Shown here: in pieces, positions 60,285 to 64,000 of the stretch
How positions within the stretch are numbered: position 1 is the first letter of the stretch
How the letters are laid out: every line of letters starts with the position of its first letter
Source: CALARM01 sp964431735
GTDB lineage: Bacteria > Vulcanimicrobiota > SpSt-956 > JAKJGF01
Assembly: GCA_964431735.1 (NCBI GenBank)
Contig: CAYSLJ010000011.1
Coordinates: forward strand, 1 to 64,000
Length of the DNA: 64,000 bases
Reading direction: 5' to 3'
Made by a program: the position numbers and the translations under genes
Notes under the pieces: generated by a model
Database searches by the model: none
What the model was told of the DNA's origin: nothing
Seen by the model: the letters and a program-made list of their open reading frames with translations, nothing else

Positions 60285-60316
60285 TTCGTAACGCGTAAGT
60301 TGTTACGCGTTACGAA
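60285..60316. terminator. Heptad-derived perfect hairpin
   Basis: 14-base inverted repeat TTCGTAACGCGTAA / TTACGCGTTACGAA with a 4-base GTTG loop, built from CGTAACG and CGTTACG heptads. It lies 39 bases after the kelch gene and 21 before the LolA-like gene. No T-run follows, so it may act as an mRNA-stabilising or attenuating stem rather than a classic terminator. Confidence 0.55.
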
Positions 60317-60336
60317 TAGAAAGGTCAGTTAATTCT

Positions 60337-61089
60337 ATGTTAAAAATTGTTCTCTCAATCATATCCATTATGATTTTATTTTCCGTAACAACGTGGAGTC
60401 AGGAAATTACAGGAGATAAGATAATAAAAAATCTCTATATGTCAGAAAATTACGGAACAATAAAAGATATGATAATAGAACTGGATTGTTTTGCTCCTGC
60501 CTTAAAAAAACAGGAAGCAAAAGATTTGATGGAATTATTTTTTACTGCAAGAGTCTTTTTTCATTCACCAAATAAGTTCAGGACAGAAAAAACCATGATA
60601 GATCCCGATACAGAAACAAATTTTTCCTTATATAGCATAAGAGACGGGAGAGTAGAGACTGTCTATATAGGAAACCAGATGATAAGTAAAAAAGAAGACG
60701 ACCACCACCATTCCCTTTTTCTGCCATTCGGCATCGATATTCAGCCACAGGATCAATACAGAAACTATACCCTTGTTTCGGCAGAACAATTTTCAGACAG
60801 AGACGTATATGTCATAAATATAACGAATGAACAGGACCCGGAGGCGAAGATATCGACCATCTTTATAGACAGGGAAAGATTTATACCTCTCAAAGAAGAA
60901 TACAGAGTAACAGAAGGAGAAAAAGAAACAGTAAAAACCACTCTTTATAAAAATCCGTGGCAACTTCCTGACGGAAGATGGATGCCCCTCAGGATAGAGA
61001 AATATGAAAACGGAAAAATGACCTGCTATGTAGTTTTAAAAGAAATTTCAATAAATGATGGACTTGATGAGGATTTATTTGTTCCTTAA
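60337..61089 (+). CDS. LolA/LppX-like outer-membrane lipoprotein-sorting-type protein
   Basis: A 250-residue protein with a signal peptide (~1-21). The domain matches the LolA-like fold family annotated as outer membrane lipoprotein-sorting protein: MIDPDTETNFSLYSIRDGRV, VYVINITNEQDPEAKISTIFID, FIPLKEEYRV and WMPLRIEKYENGK. Such proteins carry lipids or lipoproteins across the periplasm, or are themselves lipid-binding. AAAGGT lies before ATG 60337. No other Lol gene is present. If correct it hints at, but does not prove, an outer membrane. Confidence 0.72.
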   Translation: MLKIVLSIISIMILFSVTTWSQEITGDKIIKNLYMSENYGTIKDMIIELDCFAPALKKQEAKDLMELFFTARVFFHSPNKFRTEKTMIDPDTETNFSLYSIRDGRVETVYIGNQMISKKEDDHHHSLFLPFGIDIQPQDQYRNYTLVSAEQFSDRDVYVINITNEQDPEAKISTIFIDRERFIPLKEEYRVTEGEKETVKTTLYKNPWQLPDGRWMPLRIEKYENGKMTCYVVLKEISINDGLDEDLFVP

Positions 61090-61147
61090 AAATCAATAAC
61101 AGGCATAACCGATTGAGTCACAATGAAGAACAAAAATTTGTTTCTCC

Positions 61148-61161
61148 CGTAACGCGTTACA
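61148..61161. repeat. CGTNACG heptads (2 units)
   Basis: CGTAACG and CGTTACA in the gap between the convergent LolA-like gene and the minus-strand 631-residue gene. Confidence 0.6.
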
Positions 61162-61277
61162 ATTCTCATTGAAAATTTAACTGAAATCAAAGCTCAAATT
61201 TTTATTATTCTCATCCAAAAACCATATAAAAACCATCTATGCCCTGAATATAAGACAATCTATCTGTTCCCCATAAT

Positions 61278-63173
61278 CTATTGTTTACTGAAAGGATATG
61301 TAGGAGCAGTGGGATAACGGTTTTCCTGTTCGCCCCCTATCTGTCCTGTTTTTAATGCCCATAGACTTGCGCCATTGTCAAGAAAGACTTCTGCGAATTT
61401 ATCATCGGCATATCTTGGCATTACAGTTTTCCATGAAAGAAGAGTTTTTAATACAACACCCATAACCCCTCCTGTATCAGCAGAAAAATATCCTGTTTCT
61501 GCATAGGATTTCCAGTCAGGTCTTGAAATACCGGCAGGTTTTACAATTTTTTCAAGAGATGAAGTTAATTCTGAAAGTTTTTTATAGGCCATAACATCCC
61601 TGTCTTCGGGATGTTCCTTTACCCATTTCATAAAAGAAGGATTCTTTTGAGTAAGTTCTTTAAAATTATAGAGGGCAGCATAAAGAGACTGGCTGGAATC
61701 CTGAACACATGAATTGGTAGAACTTATTATGGCCACACCGTCTCCATCACCTGTTCTGTACCGGGCCATCATTTTTTCCACTTCACCGTTAAGTATATCC
61801 ATAAAGGAAATTTCTCTGCCATTAATCTTAAATTTTGTATTCATCTCAGGAAATCTTACGACTATATCTGTTACAGGCCTTGAGTACATCCACCCTCTGG
61901 CAGTATTTCCCATATAGTTATGCCATTTGGAAGAACCTGAAACCACACCGTTCGGGCCCTGGCCGTAAACCTGTTTATATGTAATGTCAAATTTTGGTTT
62001 ACCTGTAAAAGGATCCTTTACTATCTTTGCATTTCCGAAAGAGAAATGGCCTGGCGTAATTCCTGCAACCGCTTTATCTCCTCCTTCACCTCCTATGCCT
62101 CCGAAGATATGACATAAAAGATAATCTTCCCCTTCTTTAAAAGAATTAGCTGTTTTTTCACCGGAAGAAGAGAGAAGAACACTTTCTGCAAGTCCTTTTC
62201 TCTCAGGAGTATTTAACCAGTTCTCTTTTTCTATATAATTTCTGGATGATTTCAGATCACTTCTCACAACTCCCGGCTCTACTTTCATAAGTTCCCCTGG
62301 CTCCAGACCATTTATAAGGAATTTACCATCTTCATTTCTGTGTCCGTAAATATACCATCCATGAGGGTTAAGAGAAGAATTTTCAATATTTTTCATAGTA
62401 ATAAGAGGATGATCATGGGCGCCTTTTTCTTCCAGATATACCTCTTCTTCAGGGCCGTTAAAATCTCCCGTATTTTTATTATAATGAACGATTTTAAGAG
62501 TCTCTCCCCTGTCACCTTCAGAAGAGAGGAATTTAACAAAAGCCATTTCCTTACCTTCTATCATGACAGGTTCAGTATCGATATTGAGAACTGTTCCTGT
62601 TTTACCATCATTTGTAACCTGTACATCCTGAAGCATAACCCTTACTGAATCATCTTCTCTTGCTCCTGCCAGGGATTCCAGAGATGATACAAGTTTAAGA
62701 TTATTCAATCTTTCAGGCAGTATATTCCCTTTTTTCATCTCTTTTTCTGAATCAGAAGAAAATTTAACATCCCTTATAACCATTCCGGCTCTATCCTGCC
62801 CCTCTGAACCTCCTCTGAAAGAGAGCCATACTTTGGTGCCTTTAAGAGCAGAAAAGTTCTCAGGTGCATTTTCTATTTCAATATATACACCGCCATCATG
62901 TTTTCTTTCATTTTTCTCTGGCATTATTAACCTTCCGCTCCATTCTGCCACAGGAAGATAAGAGTCTTTTATCTTTTGAGTTTCTTTCATAGTTTCCACT
63001 CTGACTTTCTGTATAAAATCAGTGGAAGAAAGATAAGTATTTTCTCCTGTTTCAGAAGATGAACCTGTATCTACCCTGTCTTTATTAATTTCATCTGTGC
63101 CGGCAGGAAATTTCCCATCAGGGCCTTTCTGCCAGAGTGTTTTAATTTGATTTTGATTACCTATAACTGACAT
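61278..63173 (-). CDS. Large hypothetical protein with a cysteine-protease-like segment
   Basis: A 631-residue protein without signal peptide. The start is ATG 63173 with AGGAGG; a longer frame to 63197 is unsupported. The N-terminal ~300 residues look beta-rich. The C-terminal half holds HIFGGIGGEGGD, GHFSFGNAKI, RYRTGDGDGVA and NSCVQDSSQSLYAAL (Cys489). This set reminds me of the soluble domain of long cyanobacterial proteins annotated as predicted Abi/CAAX proteases, but no membrane domain is present here. A Cys/His catalytic role is possible and unproven. It lies 16 bases downstream of the next gene on the same strand, so the two are probably co-expressed. Confidence 0.55.
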   Translation of the reverse strand: MSVIGNQNQIKTLWQKGPDGKFPAGTDEINKDRVDTGSSSETGENTYLSSTDFIQKVRVETMKETQKIKDSYLPVAEWSGRLIMPEKNERKHDGGVYIEIENAPENFSALKGTKVWLSFRGGSEGQDRAGMVIRDVKFSSDSEKEMKKGNILPERLNNLKLVSSLESLAGAREDDSVRVMLQDVQVTNDGKTGTVLNIDTEPVMIEGKEMAFVKFLSSEGDRGETLKIVHYNKNTGDFNGPEEEVYLEEKGAHDHPLITMKNIENSSLNPHGWYIYGHRNEDGKFLINGLEPGELMKVEPGVVRSDLKSSRNYIEKENWLNTPERKGLAESVLLSSSGEKTANSFKEGEDYLLCHIFGGIGGEGGDKAVAGITPGHFSFGNAKIVKDPFTGKPKFDITYKQVYGQGPNGVVSGSSKWHNYMGNTARGWMYSRPVTDIVVRFPEMNTKFKINGREISFMDILNGEVEKMMARYRTGDGDGVAIISSTNSCVQDSSQSLYAALYNFKELTQKNPSFMKWVKEHPEDRDVMAYKKLSELTSSLEKIVKPAGISRPDWKSYAETGYFSADTGGVMGVVLKTLLSWKTVMPRYADDKFAEVFLDNGASLWALKTGQIGGEQENRYPTAPTYPFSKQ

Positions 63174-63189
63174 ATAATTGCCTCCTGCA

Positions 63190-64000
63190 CTATTCAAAGT
63201 TTATAAGATTATAACGGTTTAACATATAATATGATTTGTTCTGTTCACTGTTCACCAGTTCATCCTGTGAAAGTCTTAAAACCTTTTCCGGTCCTCTACC
63301 TTCTTTAGCTATTTTTTCTACAGCCTGAAGGCAGAAAAAGTCTCCCTCTGACATTTTGTCCATAAGAAGGGGAATAACAGATCTTCCCATTTTTGTTATT
63401 TCATCAAAAGACTTTGTTTTACAGTAATCCTCAGGATTTGCTGAAAGGTGAAGGGCAGGGTCTTTACGGAAATTCTGCCACTCATTGTAGAGATTATCAA
63501 AATTCTCCTTCACTTCCGGTTTTACCTGTTGTGCTTTTTCTTTTGCCCTGGCTTTCATTTCAGCAGTTATTTCCATAAGCTCGAATTTCGGCCTGGAAGG
63601 AGCATCACCTGATTTAGTATAAAAACATACAGGTTTACCGTAGATATTACCTTCTAATTCACTTAATTCATGCTGAATTTTTGCAAGGTCACCGCATTTA
63701 CTTTCCCAGGAAGGTCCATGACCGGGGCCTGATACACATCCATGGGTAAGATTGTAACCTCCGTTTGTTCCCCATACTGCTATTTCTCCTTTTTCAGCAC
63801 GGACAAATCCATTTTTCTCATAAAATAAGTCAAAAGCAGACTGATCAGGATGACGCCAGTAGTACATTTTTGGAGGCCAGAACCACTGTTTTGTTTCTCC
63901 CACAGTCCAGGCTATGCAGTTATAATCCATCGTTGCCGGGCCGGTAACGACAGTTTCATCTACCTTTAGAGCAGGAAAAATTTCTTTAAAAAGTTTTTTT
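63190..64000 (-). CDS. DUF7689-like protein, 5' end beyond window
   Basis: The frame is open to the right edge, so the gene is cut by the window; an internal ATG at 63930 is not the true start. Residues before it read LFKEIFPALKVDETVVTGPA, leading into DYNCIAWTVGETKQWFWPP. This opening (FPAL ... TGPATxDYNCIAW) and the later GYNLTHGCVSGPG/WESKCG segment recall a small family of uncharacterised proteins with conserved Cys, His and Trp. The C-terminal ~80 residues are helical and HEAT-like (GRSVIPLLMDKM). A heptad-like stretch (GTTCACT, GTTCACC) at ~63241-63255 lies inside the coding region. Function unknown. Confidence 0.6.
   Translation of the reverse strand, partial: KKLFKEIFPALKVDETVVTGPATMDYNCIAWTVGETKQWFWPPKMYYWRHPDQSAFDLFYEKNGFVRAEKGEIAVWGTNGGYNLTHGCVSGPGHGPSWESKCGDLAKIQHELSELEGNIYGKPVCFYTKSGDAPSRPKFELMEITAEMKARAKEKAQQVKPEVKENFDNLYNEWQNFRKDPALHLSANPEDYCKTKSFDEITKMGRSVIPLLMDKMSEGDFFCLQAVEKIAKEGRGPEKVLRLSQDELVNSEQNKSYYMLNRYNLINFE

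Noticed and set aside
1..64000. tRNA, rRNA or riboswitch genes
   Set aside because: I scanned the larger gaps for GTTCRANNC-type tRNA cores and long structured leaders and saw none. Gaps are filled by repeats. A tRNAscan-SE/Infernal run would settle it.

Overview
This window is AT-rich bacterial chromosome, densely coded and with no tRNA, rRNA, CRISPR array or intact insertion sequence that I could see. The gene content points to a strict anaerobe with fermentative metabolism: an [FeFe]-hydrogenase maturase (hydF), a bifunctional acetaldehyde/alcohol dehydrogenase (adhE), two phosphate butyryl/acetyltransferase paralogues, dihydropyrimidinase and aspartate ammonia-lyase. A SCIFF peptide with its radical-SAM maturase, a RemB-like DUF370 protein and strong Shine-Dalgarno sites recall Clostridia. 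A LolA-like exported protein, many exported TPR, ankyrin, kelch and FG-GAP proteins and a eukaryote-like Ser/Thr kinase look more like an uncultured, possibly double-membraned candidate phylum. I cannot assign a phylum from the sequence alone.

Layout. 1-2273: dispersed repeats and an L,D-transpeptidase. 2681-7334: gyrB-gyrA, then a CHAD-like protein. 8434-14634 (minus strand): two PilT-type ATPases, RNase Z, a STAS protein and adhE. 14729-15299: a repeat-built element with perfect terminal inverted repeats. 15367-17454: RemB-like protein, murB and an FG-GAP protein. 17564-20567: the SCIFF locus (promoter, 52-residue peptide, radical-SAM maturase) and an M48 membrane protease. 20731-23402: lipoprotein, acidic hypothetical protein, HAD phosphatase and a small charged protein. 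23631-26216: two Ptb paralogues and a CPBP membrane protease. 26237-35370: a 1178-residue TPR protein, a HEAT/response-regulator fusion, a TPR-TM-FHA-like protein, a TolB-like propeller and dUTPase. 35376-38848 (minus): aspA, hydF and a Pro-rich membrane protein. 39317-41945: two CNNM/CorC-type membrane proteins. 42080-45178 (minus): an ABC-2 exporter operon with a His/Cys-repeat protein and a membrane TPR protein. 45715-47755: dihydropyrimidinase and an exported protein. 48559-54753: a zinc-ribbon/Ser-Thr kinase/TPR receptor followed by two exported TPR-ankyrin proteins. 55074-58146: uvrA and a small partner. 58386-64000: TPR, kelch and LolA-like exported proteins and two poorly known proteins, the last cut by the window edge.

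The most unusual feature is not a gene. Nearly every intergenic gap carries short repeats whose unit is exactly seven bases, drawn from several unrelated sequence families: CGTNACG, TCACTCT-like, ACCCATC, GGGTRTT and GCTGATA. They sit next to, or inside, longer dispersed elements of about 90-570 bp with inverted ends. In several places the heptads have become the coding end of a gene: the start of the L,D-transpeptidase, and the stops of aspA and the HAD phosphatase. A related 28-bp repeat carries the stop of uvrA.

Several start codons were moved inward from the longest open frame because a clear ribosome-binding site marks an internal ATG. Each case is stated in its entry.
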